Assembly: GCF_000585215.1 (NCBI RefSeq)
Contig: NZ_AONC01000016.1
Location: 1-64,000 of the forward strand
Direction of reading: 5' to 3'
DNA: 64,000 nucleotides
Source of the DNA: Imhoffiella purpurea
Lineage (GTDB): Bacteria; Pseudomonadota; Gammaproteobacteria; Chromatiales; Chromatiaceae
The position numbers and the translations under genes were made by a program. Position 1 is the stretch's first letter. Each line of letters starts with the position of its first letter. Positions 1-7,515 of this stretch are shown here, in pieces. The notes under the pieces were generated by a model. It searched no databases, was not told where the DNA came from, and saw only the letters and a program-made list of their open reading frames with translations.

Positions 1-271
1 ACGGCCACGACGACAACGACCGCCACCCGCTCGACAACCCTATTTGACACCGCTGGCGGCATGAGTGTGGACCGGAGTTATGATCACCGCCAAGTAGAAC
101 ATCCTCATGGTGCTCGCAAAACACCTCTTCGACATCCTCACTGTCGTCCAATAGTTTGCAGCACATAATTGCTGCCCAAGTCCACTGAAAGCGATAGCGA
201 TTAGCAGTGTCATCGCCCGGATCGCCATCCGCAAGCGTATTCTCAGGATTGGGCATTGGAGCATTTGCCAT
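1..271 (-). CDS. N-terminal part of a probable DUF4297 (Cap4-type) dsDNA nuclease, runs off left edge
   Basis: An open frame starts at ATG 271, after GAGGT with 8 nt spacing, and stays open to base 1, giving about 90 residues. Residues 26-57 read like the N-terminus of DUF4297 nuclease-domain proteins: an FQWTWAA segment, then CKLLDD, then an acidic VFCEHHEDVLL stretch. In that family (some are CBASS effectors) the HED stretch precedes a GxQVK-type catalytic motif. Here the next residues do not match that motif, while another frame briefly gives SGVK and then a stop, so a frameshift or truncation near base 50 is possible. Assignment is by remembered family pattern only. The neighbour is the antirepressor cluster of the integrated element. 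Confidence 0.4.
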   Translation of the reverse strand, partial: MANAPMPNPENTLADGDPGDDTANRYRFQWTWAAIMCCKLLDDSEDVEEVFCEHHEDVLLGGDHNSGPHSCRQRCQIGLSSGWRSLSSWP

Positions 272-469
272 CTTTGGCTACCTCACAAGCGTTCCGAAGT
301 TCAGTTAAGGCATAGACTGAGTTAGTTGCTACTTGCCTTGGGCTGACGCTAACCCAGCCCGAAAGTCGACACGTCGAAAAAGCTGTCTTTCTACCCAGTT
401 TCTCACAGATTGTCTGAGGGGGCGCGAGATAGGGTTACACCAAGATTTATGCGATGGATACTTAATAAG

Positions 470-883
470 CTACATCACCTGCAGCTCACGAGCCTGGTCG
501 AGGATCGCACCCATGTACTTGAGCGGATCGTTGAGCACGTCTTCGGCTGCCGTGTGGTGGACAGCCACGCCTTTGGTAGCCAGCCGGTCGTAGGAGCGGA
601 TGACTTCGAGGTGGAACTTCGGGGAGATCCACATCGCATAGGCGTAGACCAACTCCTTCACGACGAAGGTGCCGCCGCTGCGACCCCGGATGCGGGAAAC
701 TCCGGGAATTCCCGGAATATCCAACTCGGCAATCAGATCGACAGCCTGCTCGGACCGTAGCCAGTTGGACGGCTGATGCTTCTTCAGTCCACCGGCAGCC
801 GTGTGCAAGTCGTTCAGGTTGAAGCGACCCTGGGAATCCTGGCGGACGGTGACATCGGCGACGACGAGAGTGTTGGTGGGCAA
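470..883 (-). CDS. KilA-N domain protein (phage antirepressor type)
   Basis: The protein has 137 residues from a TTG start at 883, preceded by GGAG at 5 nt. TTG is preferred because the KilA-N fold begins a few residues later; the frame extends further upstream but there it overlaps the preceding gene and reads as low-complexity Arg/Pro/Ser sequence. KilA-N hallmarks are the RFNLNDLHTAAGG helix near residues 16-28, the HQPSNWLR segment, then a GGTFVVKELVYAYAMWISP core. KilA-N proteins are DNA-binding regulators of large viruses, phages and satellites. It lies 22 nt downstream of the three-domain antirepressor and is probably co-transcribed. About 40 residues follow the core with no recognised domain. 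The target is unknown. Confidence 0.8.
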   Translation of the reverse strand: MPTNTLVVADVTVRQDSQGRFNLNDLHTAAGGLKKHQPSNWLRSEQAVDLIAELDIPGIPGVSRIRGRSGGTFVVKELVYAYAMWISPKFHLEVIRSYDRLATKGVAVHHTAAEDVLNDPLKYMGAILDQARELQVM

Positions 884-905
884 GCGATCTCCACAGGTGG
901 AATCG

Positions 906-2018
906 TCAGAACGAAGGCGAGGTGGAGGCGTCGAGCCAGCCGGTACGGACCAGACCCTTGTGGATCCGGGCCAAGCCCTTCGGGGTGACGAGAGTCGTGA
1001 TGGTCTTCTTGCTGCTGGCCTTGCCCTTGCCGTAGCCAACCTTGCGCTTCAGGTAGCCGGCGTTGATCTTGTCCTGGTAGGGCTCGTTGCTCTCGTTGAT
1101 CCACTTGTACTTACGGAGGATCGCGTAGAGCCGGAGGGGGGCGACATCGAGAGACTTGGCTGCATCGCGGATGTAGCAGTCCTCACTGTCTGCGACGACA
1201 GCCTCGGCGAAGTCGACCATCGGTGCCTGCTCGGTGAGCTGGGCTGCCTGCTTCTTGGCGAAGTCGATCATGACCATCTTGTCCCGGTACTCCTTCGCCC
1301 ATGCTTCGGCGGCGGCTGCCGGATCGGTGAAGTTGGGGAGCTGAGGGGTGTCGGACTGCTTGACCTGCTCCTCAAGGGCGAGCCAGCGGTCGATGATGGC
1401 TGCCCGCTGCTGGGCGCTGTAGCCAGACGTGAGGATCAAGGTCTCACGCTTGGGCAGGTGGTAGCAGGTCTGCTCCCGGTTCATCGAGTCACGGTAGATG
1501 CCCTCAAAACTGAGGAGATCTATCACCCCTTGTTCCCCCAGCTCTTTCAGATCACGGACCACATTGTCGTGCCGCTTCCCCGTCAGCTCGGCGATCTCGA
1601 CAGACGACATGGTCTTCTCGTCACTGACGGGAACCGCAGTAGACGGCAGGAGCTGAGGCTGCATGGAGGAGCTGCCGGTCTTGCCAGTGGCAGCGCGGAT
1701 CGACGGCAGAACTTCCTCGACAACCCATTCCTCGAACTCCACAGCGGACGGGAGGCGGGACTTCAACACCAGCCGGTAGATGTCGTCAGGGGGGATGAGC
1801 TTTGTCTGCGGATGCCGGAGAGCCAAGCCAGCACGCTTCATGTCGAACGCTGATTCGGCACGTTTGCAATGAGTGCTGATTGCCCGCTTCAGATCGTTGT
1901 ATCCAAGGGCGTCAGCAACATCCTTGGCGACGAACCATGGATCGCCATTCTCGTCAGTGACGGTGCGAACCTGGGCTGCGGTGACGGGGAAGGTGAAGGT
2001 GCTGAGTGCGTTGCTCAT
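906..2018 (-). CDS. Three-domain phage antirepressor: BRO-N, Rha, KilAC
   Basis: A 370-residue protein. Residues about 8-110 form a BRO-N domain (GDPWFVAKDVADALGY, then KLIPPDDIYRLVLKS and EEWVVEEVLPSIR). Residues about 135-218 form a Rha-type regulatory domain (MSSVEIAELTGKRHDNVVRD, then LILTSGYSAQQRAAIIDRW). Residues about 262-368 resemble the KilAC/ANT antirepressor C-terminus, with YIRDAAKSL and a basic GYLKRKVGYGKGK stretch. Such proteins usually bind DNA or neutralise phage repressors. Carrying all three modules in one chain is less common than one or two. It starts 4 nt after the stop of a 69-residue gene and is followed 22 nt later by a KilA-N gene, so the three form one operon. Confidence 0.85.
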   Translation of the reverse strand: MSNALSTFTFPVTAAQVRTVTDENGDPWFVAKDVADALGYNDLKRAISTHCKRAESAFDMKRAGLALRHPQTKLIPPDDIYRLVLKSRLPSAVEFEEWVVEEVLPSIRAATGKTGSSSMQPQLLPSTAVPVSDEKTMSSVEIAELTGKRHDNVVRDLKELGEQGVIDLLSFEGIYRDSMNREQTCYHLPKRETLILTSGYSAQQRAAIIDRWLALEEQVKQSDTPQLPNFTDPAAAAEAWAKEYRDKMVMIDFAKKQAAQLTEQAPMVDFAEAVVADSEDCYIRDAAKSLDVAPLRLYAILRKYKWINESNEPYQDKINAGYLKRKVGYGKGKASSKKTITTLVTPKGLARIHKGLVRTGWLDASTSPSF

Positions 2019-2021
2019 GTC

Positions 2022-2231
2022 TTACTCCTCACCCAGAACAGCGACGCCATCAAGGGAACTGTCCCGTTCGAGGAGCTCTTCGGGCGCAGAGAAGTAAGCC
2101 CGCTCCATGCGAGAGATCTCCTCACCGGTCCAGCCATCGTCGAGCAACGCTCGGACGTGGTCACGATTGATGTGCTGGCCATGGCTCCAGAGGTCGATGG
2201 CTTGAGCGAGAGGGATTTCGTAGTTGGTCAT
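2022..2231 (-). CDS. Small acidic hypothetical protein, first gene of the antirepressor operon
   Basis: A 69-residue protein starting at ATG 2231 behind AAGGGG, with very short spacing. The next gene starts 4 nt after its stop, which suggests translational coupling. It is acidic toward the C-terminus and contains LLDDGWTGEEISRMERAYF, which looks like a short helix-turn-helix or helical hairpin. No signal peptide or membrane segment is seen. I do not recognise the family. As the leader cistron of the antirepressor operon it may be an accessory regulator, but nothing in the sequence fixes a function. Confidence 0.6.
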   Translation of the reverse strand: MTNYEIPLAQAIDLWSHGQHINRDHVRALLDDGWTGEEISRMERAYFSAPEELLERDSSLDGVAVLGEE

Positions 2232-2410
2232 GGACCCCTTGATCGGGGGACCAACCTGAGAGGGGACGCTCGGATCTACTGGTGATGAAGAGGTGAGTAC
2301 CCCAGTGGATGACCCAGAATCGCGGCAAGCCGGAGACCTTGGCCTGACCTTCTTGCTCGATCAGAGGGGCTCTAGCGGCGAGCCTGGCGAGGCTTGAGGG
2401 GGATCATGCG

Positions 2411-2546
2411 GAGGGACGGGAGATGTCCCCTTGAAAACCCACAGATAGATCGAGACTGGTGGTCGAGGAGGGCGCTGGGGATCCGGGGGCAAGCTGCGGG
2501 GAAGACAAGGAAGGGCGGAGGTCGTGCTCTTGAAAACCTACAGATA
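2411..2546. repeat. Pair of diverged direct repeats ending in CTTGAAAACCYACAGATA
   Basis: The 18-base core CTTGAAAACCYACAGATA occurs at 2430-2447 and 2529-2546, 99 bp apart, with one difference. Similarity extends about 17 bp upstream of each core (AGGGACGGGAG and AGGGCGGAGG). No third copy was found in the window. The role is unknown; a protein-binding or RNA element is possible. Confidence 0.6.
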
Positions 2547-3050
2547 TGAGCTGACAGACGACCAACGGATTCGGGCACCTTCGAGCCACCAGGCCAGCGA
2601 GATCCGGGTATAACCAGGGGAACGTGTCTCGATCCTCCTTGCAGATCCCAGCGCCACCTCCGAACTACGCCATGGTCTACCCGATCAGGGGACCATGAGC
2701 CGACCCTCGCCCCCTTCTGACCCTTGGAGCCAACCGCCGCAGCAGTCAGTGGGCGAACCTCGGGGCATCAAGACCGTCGCAACGGTGCCATGCCGAGCCT
2801 GGACCCTATGGTCAGGACGACACACAGCCCTGGGGTTGCCTGCAGTGCTCTGGGGACAGATCGGGGTGGAGTGAGGTGGATCTGAGGTGGTTCGGTGACC
2901 ATGATCATTTCCCTGTCCATCCAAGCAAGGTGGCTGCCCTGGTCGTGGTGTCGATCCGCCTCAGCGGCCACCGAAGTGGTGACGACATATCAGCCAGGGA
3001 CCAGCCAGGATTGGAGGGGTAAGGATGATGGTGATGATCCTCGGCCTTTG

Positions 3051-3223
3051 GCCTTCCTTGGCCATGCGAATATTCCCCGATTCAAAGGCCGCTTCTTCCT
3101 TCAATCCGGGAACATTCAGTCTCGTCATGCGGCTTGCCTGACCAAGACCCAGCCTTTGCCGCTGAGACCGACACCCTTCCGGGTCGTCTTGCGCCATCTC
3201 CGAGGCTCACCTCGAATCTTCAT
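3051..3223 (-). pseudogene. Decayed duplicate of the 3' end of the helicase-like gene
   Basis: Bases 3051-3204 align with 3309-3463, the last codons and downstream flank of the helicase-like gene, at an offset of about 258 bp. On the minus strand a 32-codon frame from ATG 3223 to TGA 3125 encodes a near copy of the helicase C-terminus: RRWRKTTRK then GLSGKGWVLV, against RRWRKATRK and GLSGKGWVLI. Homology continues past the stop codon, so the unit duplicated was DNA and not only a coding segment. No Shine-Dalgarno precedes the ATG, so it is probably not translated. It is best read as the remnant of a second copy or of a tandem duplication. Confidence 0.7.
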
Positions 3224-3383
3224 AATCTGAAGAAACAGGGGTATCTGTTTATGAATATTCGGCTTGCTGCACTCAGGCTACTTGCTGGGTCAGCACCTGG
3301 ACCTCACAGCCTTCCTTGGCCATGCGAATATTGACGGATTCAAAGGCGCATTCTCTCTTCAATCGGTCAACATTCTCGGCCCA

Positions 3384-5420
3384 CTAGGCAGCTTCACGGA
3401 TCAAGACCCAGCCCTTGCCCGAGAGGCCGGCAGCCTTCCTGGTTGCCTTTCGCCATCTCCGAGCCTCGACGGTCATCTTGACCGCAGGCGCATTCAAGGA
3501 TCGGGTGATGCTGTCAGACTTGATCCCCGTCACCTCAGCCACCTCCTTCGCCTCGATCAGGGTCTTCTCGGTATCCGCCAACAGTAACGCCAGCTTCTGA
3601 GGACCGGACATCTTCATACCTTCAGCCGCTTTCCCGGTCTCGATCTCCTGGCCATGCTCGTCCAATCTGCGAACCTTCTCGGCCCCAGGAAACAGGCGCT
3701 GAAGATTGGCGCTGATGAGCTGATAGTCGACATCGACCAGATAGAGCCTCCCGGCCTGAGCCTTGGCCTGGCTGTCGATGTTGCGGATGCAGATCCGAGC
3801 GGCGTCCTGCTTGTTGCAGATCAGCAGATGGGAGTTCTGGGCATCGTTGTACATCGGGTCCGAGGTCTTCCCCGAGCTGAGTTTGTCGAGATCAGCAGGG
3901 CTGAAGGCTTGACCGGTCACGCTGCCGATCTTGGCGACCGTGATCCCCTTCGGCATGTAGTGATCGCCGAGCCTGAAGTAGGCCGTGCAGTTCTTCCACT
4001 TGTTGGAGCCTCGGCCTCGACCGAAGTTGGCGAAGTGGACGGTCCTCCCGGCCCAATTGACCGTGGATCGGTTGTCGTCCCGTTCCTGGCTGTCCGGGCT
4101 CGGATCCTCCAGATACAGCTTCTGGAACTTCATGGCCAAGAGATCCTTCTTGCCATAGACCAAGACCTCTTCCCCTGGCGCGGTCTGAGCGATCACAAAC
4201 TCCTTCAGCCAGCTCAGGTAGTCCCTGGTCTTGTAGGCATTGCCGATGATCCCCTTGGGTCGCATCTGCCCGACGAACTTGGATGGAGGGGTGACATGGT
4301 TGACCTGGACGGCTGAGTAGTCCGGCTTCATCCCAGTGACGAAGGACACGTTGCCCCCGATCACGTACATCTGGTTGAGGTCTGCGGTGCCGTCGAGGAT
4401 GACCGTATTGGGCTGCGCTGGAACCGCTCGCTGGTAGGCATGGAAGGCCGAGTCCGTGGTCCTGGAGTAGAAGAAGCGACCAGTGATCGCCGCCTTGAGG
4501 AACTCGACGGTTCCCCAGTGCCGGTCTCCCAGTTCCCGCATCCGAGCTGGAGGGAGGTGGTTCAGGCGCTGCAGAAGATCCTCCCAGGTCAGGTCCAAGA
4601 TCGTCTCCTTCTCCTCGGGGCTGAACCGGAAGCCGCCCTCTAAGACCTTGCGCTTCTCCTTGTCCTTGATCTCCTCCATCTTCCGGGCGACCGAGCGCAG
4701 ATGAGGGACAGCGGGATGGGTGTCGACGAAGCCGAAGGATCGAGCCTCAGCCCCGGTGATGATGCCCGACAGCACATCCGCCAGCGCACTGACGTGGTTC
4801 GGCTGTCGCGCCCAGATCAGATCGAGCTTGGGATCTTCGTCCACGACGACCAGGCTCCTCGGAACCTTGTTGCCGCCGGGCTGCGTCCAGTGCAGGACGC
4901 CCTTGTCCCGCTTGCCCTCGATGTCGCTCTTCCAGCGGGTGTGGGTGCAGACGACCAGCCGGGCCTTGGCGAAATCCGCCTCGGTGAAGGTCTCGGTGAC
5001 CTTGATCCCTTTCTCTTCCCTGGCGTCCTCCAAGGTATCGGGATCCACTCCGGGCTTATGCAGGCTGGTGTAGATCGCCAGTTCGCCTTGTTCGATCACC
5101 TGTCGAAGGCTGGTGTAGATCTCGTGCGCCTCTTCGATGGTCTCCGTGATGAAGGCTCCCGAGAACGCAGGGTTCACCCCCATCGCATGGATCAGAAGCG
5201 CCATGGTGCTGACCGTCTTGCCGCCTCCGGTCGGACTGACGACAGCCTGGAAGGCGGGGCTATCGGTTGGAGCCGTCGCCAACTGAGCCGCCCGAGCGAG
5301 GGCATAGGAGGTCTGGCTTTCGAGTTCGGTGGAACCACGTCCGATCAACTCTTGGAAGAGGTCCGATTGGCTGGACATGAAGGAGGACAGGATCGGGGTG
5401 ATGTCGATGGATTGGGGCAT
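3384..5420 (-). CDS. Large helicase-like P-loop ATPase of the integrated element
   Basis: A 678-residue protein from ATG 5420. The frame extends 30 codons further upstream, but those residues look unconserved. Residues 62-69 are a Walker A motif (SPTGGGKT). VVVDED at about 191-196 is a Walker B/DEAD-like motif, and VVCTHTRWKSD at about 156-166 could be a helicase motif I extension. The rest has no domain I recognise; the basic C-terminus (RRWRKATRK) may bind DNA. This fits an SF2-like DNA or RNA helicase, plausibly the element's replication ATPase. Three operator-like sites lie about 230-320 bp upstream of its start. Its tail is duplicated downstream. Exact family is uncertain. Confidence 0.65.
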   Translation of the reverse strand: MPQSIDITPILSSFMSSQSDLFQELIGRGSTELESQTSYALARAAQLATAPTDSPAFQAVVSPTGGGKTVSTMALLIHAMGVNPAFSGAFITETIEEAHEIYTSLRQVIEQGELAIYTSLHKPGVDPDTLEDAREEKGIKVTETFTEADFAKARLVVCTHTRWKSDIEGKRDKGVLHWTQPGGNKVPRSLVVVDEDPKLDLIWARQPNHVSALADVLSGIITGAEARSFGFVDTHPAVPHLRSVARKMEEIKDKEKRKVLEGGFRFSPEEKETILDLTWEDLLQRLNHLPPARMRELGDRHWGTVEFLKAAITGRFFYSRTTDSAFHAYQRAVPAQPNTVILDGTADLNQMYVIGGNVSFVTGMKPDYSAVQVNHVTPPSKFVGQMRPKGIIGNAYKTRDYLSWLKEFVIAQTAPGEEVLVYGKKDLLAMKFQKLYLEDPSPDSQERDDNRSTVNWAGRTVHFANFGRGRGSNKWKNCTAYFRLGDHYMPKGITVAKIGSVTGQAFSPADLDKLSSGKTSDPMYNDAQNSHLLICNKQDAARICIRNIDSQAKAQAGRLYLVDVDYQLISANLQRLFPGAEKVRRLDEHGQEIETGKAAEGMKMSGPQKLALLLADTEKTLIEAKEVAEVTGIKSDSITRSLNAPAVKMTVEARRWRKATRKAAGLSGKGWVLIREAA

Positions 5421-5653
5421 TGTGCTTATCTCGCTTGGTTGAGCCTCCTCGAAGTCCCATCCACGCTGACGCTCCCAACGGCCAGCACAAAGGCCAGCGT
5501 CAGGCGGCAACGAAGAGGCTCAACGAAGGGAGGTTGGGATTGGGTTCTGGCCGGAGTGCTTCCAGCATTCAGAGGTCGCGGATGGGATCCGCTCAGGCAG
5601 CCCGTGGGATCGGGCCTAGAAGTGCCTTGGGCTGGGTTCAGGTCTCAGACATA

Positions 5654-5739
5654 AAGTCTGACGCGGGTCTAGATTATTGATTGAAAAGGTCTTGCAGGCG
5701 TTTCGCGTCAGACTTTTCATAGACTTCAAGTCTGATGCG
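5654..5739. promoter_or_regulatory. Three copies of AAGTCTGAYGCG (operator or iteron cluster)
   Basis: AAGTCTGACGCG occurs at 5654-5665 (+) and inverted at 5704-5715, and AAGTCTGATGCG at 5728-5739 (+). Two copies overlap small palindromes: CAGACATAAAGTCTG at 5646-5660 and AGACTTCAAGTCT at 5721-5733. The cluster lies just upstream (in the reading direction) of the helicase-like gene and just past the stop of a 74-residue gene, so it could be an operator or a replication iteron set. A weaker match (AAGTCTGACAGC) lies within the helicase gene at about 3506-3517. Confidence 0.6.
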
Positions 5740-5747
5740 CGGGTGGC

Positions 5748-5972
5748 TCAGTGCTTCTGCTCCTGATTCTGAGCAGCCAGACTCGCCAGCTTCAGATCCA
5801 GGGCAGCCATGCGGCGGTTGAAGGCATCAAGTTTGCTTTCGATCCTGCCGAGCATGAGCAGGACTTGGTCTGCCCAAGGACAGGACTCGGGCGGTCCAGG
5901 CTGGTGCTCTTGGTCCCGCAGCGTAAGCGAGTGTTCCAGACCGTTGATTGGATATTGGCTTGGGTTATTCAT
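5748..5972 (-). CDS. Small coiled-coil hypothetical protein
   Basis: A 74-residue protein from ATG 5972, chosen over an upstream in-frame ATG because AGGA lies 9 nt before it and the extra upstream residues look like non-coding translation. The last 35 residues form an amphipathic helix (RIESKLDAFNRRMAALDLKL) suited to a coiled coil or dimerisation. The first 30 residues are Pro/Gln/Glu-rich and probably disordered. There is no membrane segment. It is encoded upstream of the helicase-like gene, and the operator triplet begins at its stop codon. Family not recognised; a small DNA-binding or replication accessory protein is possible. Confidence 0.55.
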   Translation of the reverse strand: MNNPSQYPINGLEHSLTLRDQEHQPGPPESCPWADQVLLMLGRIESKLDAFNRRMAALDLKLASLAAQNQEQKH

Positions 5973-6214
5973 GGTGCATGGTCCTATTGGTTCATCACCC
6001 TCAGTCGTCACCCTCCAAGGCCCGACCAGAGGAGCACCACAAAGATGACCCTGGAGGACTGAAGGCGATGACCGATAGGCTGGTCTTACGCAGCTCTCTT
6101 GGAGCGAGAGCAGGTGTGATCCCTTGTGACGCAAGGGTGTTGGCGTGAGAAAGATGAGATGAGAGGGACAGAAGTTGTCCCCCTCACCATTCACTGTGTC
6201 AGATGCGCTCTAGG

Positions 6215-6613
6215 CTAATGGAGACTTATCGTCGGACCATCTCCAATGCCTTCATCTTCAGCATGCCATTCTGCAGCCAGCAAGGTGAAGATACCGAAGA
6301 GTTGAGAGAATAGCTCCTTACGCCCTTGAGCTTCACAGCGCTCTAAGTAGTCATGGGCACGTCCATAGGCGAGAGCGACAACCCCACCGGTGTATAGCAC
6401 ACCAGAGTAGATGTCTTCCTCGGTTGGGCCAACATCAGGATCATCAACCATCTCCTCAACGAAGTGGGGCGCATGTTCAATCACCTTGTGGATGTTGGTT
6501 CGAAGCCATTGTAGATGCCCGACAGCCTCTTCATAGGGCATGCCATATTCCATCGCAGCAACTGCAAGACGACTGAGGATTGCTCCTGGGGCTCTGAGGT
6601 TCGTGCTGCTCAT
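6215..6613 (-). CDS. Hypothetical protein co-translated with the AntA/AntB antirepressor
   Basis: A 132-residue acidic helical protein. Its ATG overlaps the stop of the preceding antirepressor gene (TAATG at 6611-6615), indicating coupled translation. Visible segments are MEYGMPYEEAVGHLQWLR and a Gly/Ala-rich central helix (YTGGVVALAYGRAHDYLE). No signal peptide or clear transmembrane helix is seen. I do not recognise the family. The coupling suggests it acts together with the antirepressor. The region is visibly AT-richer than the chromosome to the right, consistent with acquisition. Confidence 0.6.
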   Translation of the reverse strand: MSSTNLRAPGAILSRLAVAAMEYGMPYEEAVGHLQWLRTNIHKVIEHAPHFVEEMVDDPDVGPTEEDIYSGVLYTGGVVALAYGRAHDYLERCEAQGRKELFSQLFGIFTLLAAEWHAEDEGIGDGPTISLH

Positions 6614-7515
6614 TATGCTACCTCCTTCAGTGCGACCGTGGCCTTCTTCTTGGTTGTTGCTTGATGGAAGCGTTCAACCTGCTCGGCTGTAGTGATGTAG
6701 TCTCCAATCGAGACATCTCCACCGAAACGGCCTGAAGCCTTGACGTACAGCGTGTCGGTGTTGGTGATCCCTGCATCCAATAGCGTGATCATCATCTCCA
6801 AGCACCGCCCATACCGCTCAAGGTCTTTCATGTTCAGGACATCACGGATTGGACGATTGAACGTAGCCTTCCACACACCAGCGGAATGACCGGAGACAGC
6901 ACGGGCAACGAGACTGAAGATCGTCTCATCCCAGCGAGCGCCAGCAGCGCCAAAGGTCTTGCGGGTCCAGTGCTTCAGGGTCTTATCCAGCTCGACCAGA
7001 TCAGAGACTCGGTATTGGTGATATGAGCCCAGGATGTAGACCGCCTTCTCCATGTCGCGGAAGTAGGCCCGGATCTCTTGACCTTCAGGCGTTCTTGCCT
7101 GCTGTCCTAGCTCCATGACCACATCACGGCTCAGGAGATAGTTGACCTTTGGGCGTCCTCGCTTCCCAGTCGGCTGTTCTATTTTCGGCACTATTTGTCC
7201 CGAAAACATTGGCTCATCAATAAGAGGAGCGATGGTGTTCTTTAGCCACTTGCGGACTTCTTTCCACGGCTTGCCAATCCATCGGTGAACATCACGAGCG
7301 TCGTACTTTGGCTCGGTGTTGTCCAGCTCGAAGGGAAAGTATTGGCGCATTTTGATCATCCGCTTGGCCGACTCTTCGCTGAACCCTGCGGTCATGTATT
7401 GATTTTCCGTAGCTGTGTCGTGCGTTCCCTTAAGGCTTCTGCCATCGCTGGGACCAGTGCGGCGCTTGTGGGTCTTCTTGAGTTCGTGAGTATTGAGGTT
7501 GTCGTTGATTGACAT
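6613..7515 (-). CDS. AntA/AntB-type phage antirepressor
   Basis: A 300-residue protein from ATG 7515, with AGGA upstream. Residues about 70-140 match the AntA/AntB antirepressor domain: YDARDVHRWIGKPWKEVRKW, a spacer, then the GRPKVNYLLSRDVVMEL strand-helix and an EGQEIRAYFRDMEKA helix. The N-terminal 60 residues are basic and hydrophilic. The C-terminal 140 residues (with ARAVSGHSAGVWKATFNRP and EMMITLLDAGI) are not recognised and may give specificity. AntB proteins usually inactivate a prophage repressor. This is the third antirepressor-type protein in the element, from a different family to the other two. It has a long structured 5' region. Confidence 0.75.
   Translation of the reverse strand: MSINDNLNTHELKKTHKRRTGPSDGRSLKGTHDTATENQYMTAGFSEESAKRMIKMRQYFPFELDNTEPKYDARDVHRWIGKPWKEVRKWLKNTIAPLIDEPMFSGQIVPKIEQPTGKRGRPKVNYLLSRDVVMELGQQARTPEGQEIRAYFRDMEKAVYILGSYHQYRVSDLVELDKTLKHWTRKTFGAAGARWDETIFSLVARAVSGHSAGVWKATFNRPIRDVLNMKDLERYGRCLEMMITLLDAGITNTDTLYVKASGRFGGDVSIGDYITTAEQVERFHQATTKKKATVALKEVA

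Larger units (their letters stand above)
2232..3383. other. 1.15 kb non-coding stretch with duplicated gene tail and short repeats
   Basis: Frames here are short, overlapping and without family resemblance. What can be seen is a 7 bp inverted repeat (2671-2677 with 2691-2697), a pair of 34-37 bp direct repeats (2411-2546), a decayed copy of the downstream helicase gene's 3' end (3051-3223), and a weak hairpin near 3232-3250. It separates the antirepressor operon from the helicase gene. Because it follows a replication-type ATPase, an origin or a decayed second replication gene is possible, but neither is shown. Confidence 0.5.

Noticed and set aside
1-300. Search for the left attachment site (copy of the tRNA-Asn 3' end)
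   Set aside because: No copy of the tRNA 3' sequence was found in the first 10 kb, so the left end lies outside the window.
2372-2924. Several overlapping short minus-strand frames, one with an internally repeated SVGFQ motif
   Set aside because: The internal repeat reflects the DNA repeat; no ribosome site or coding pattern supports them.
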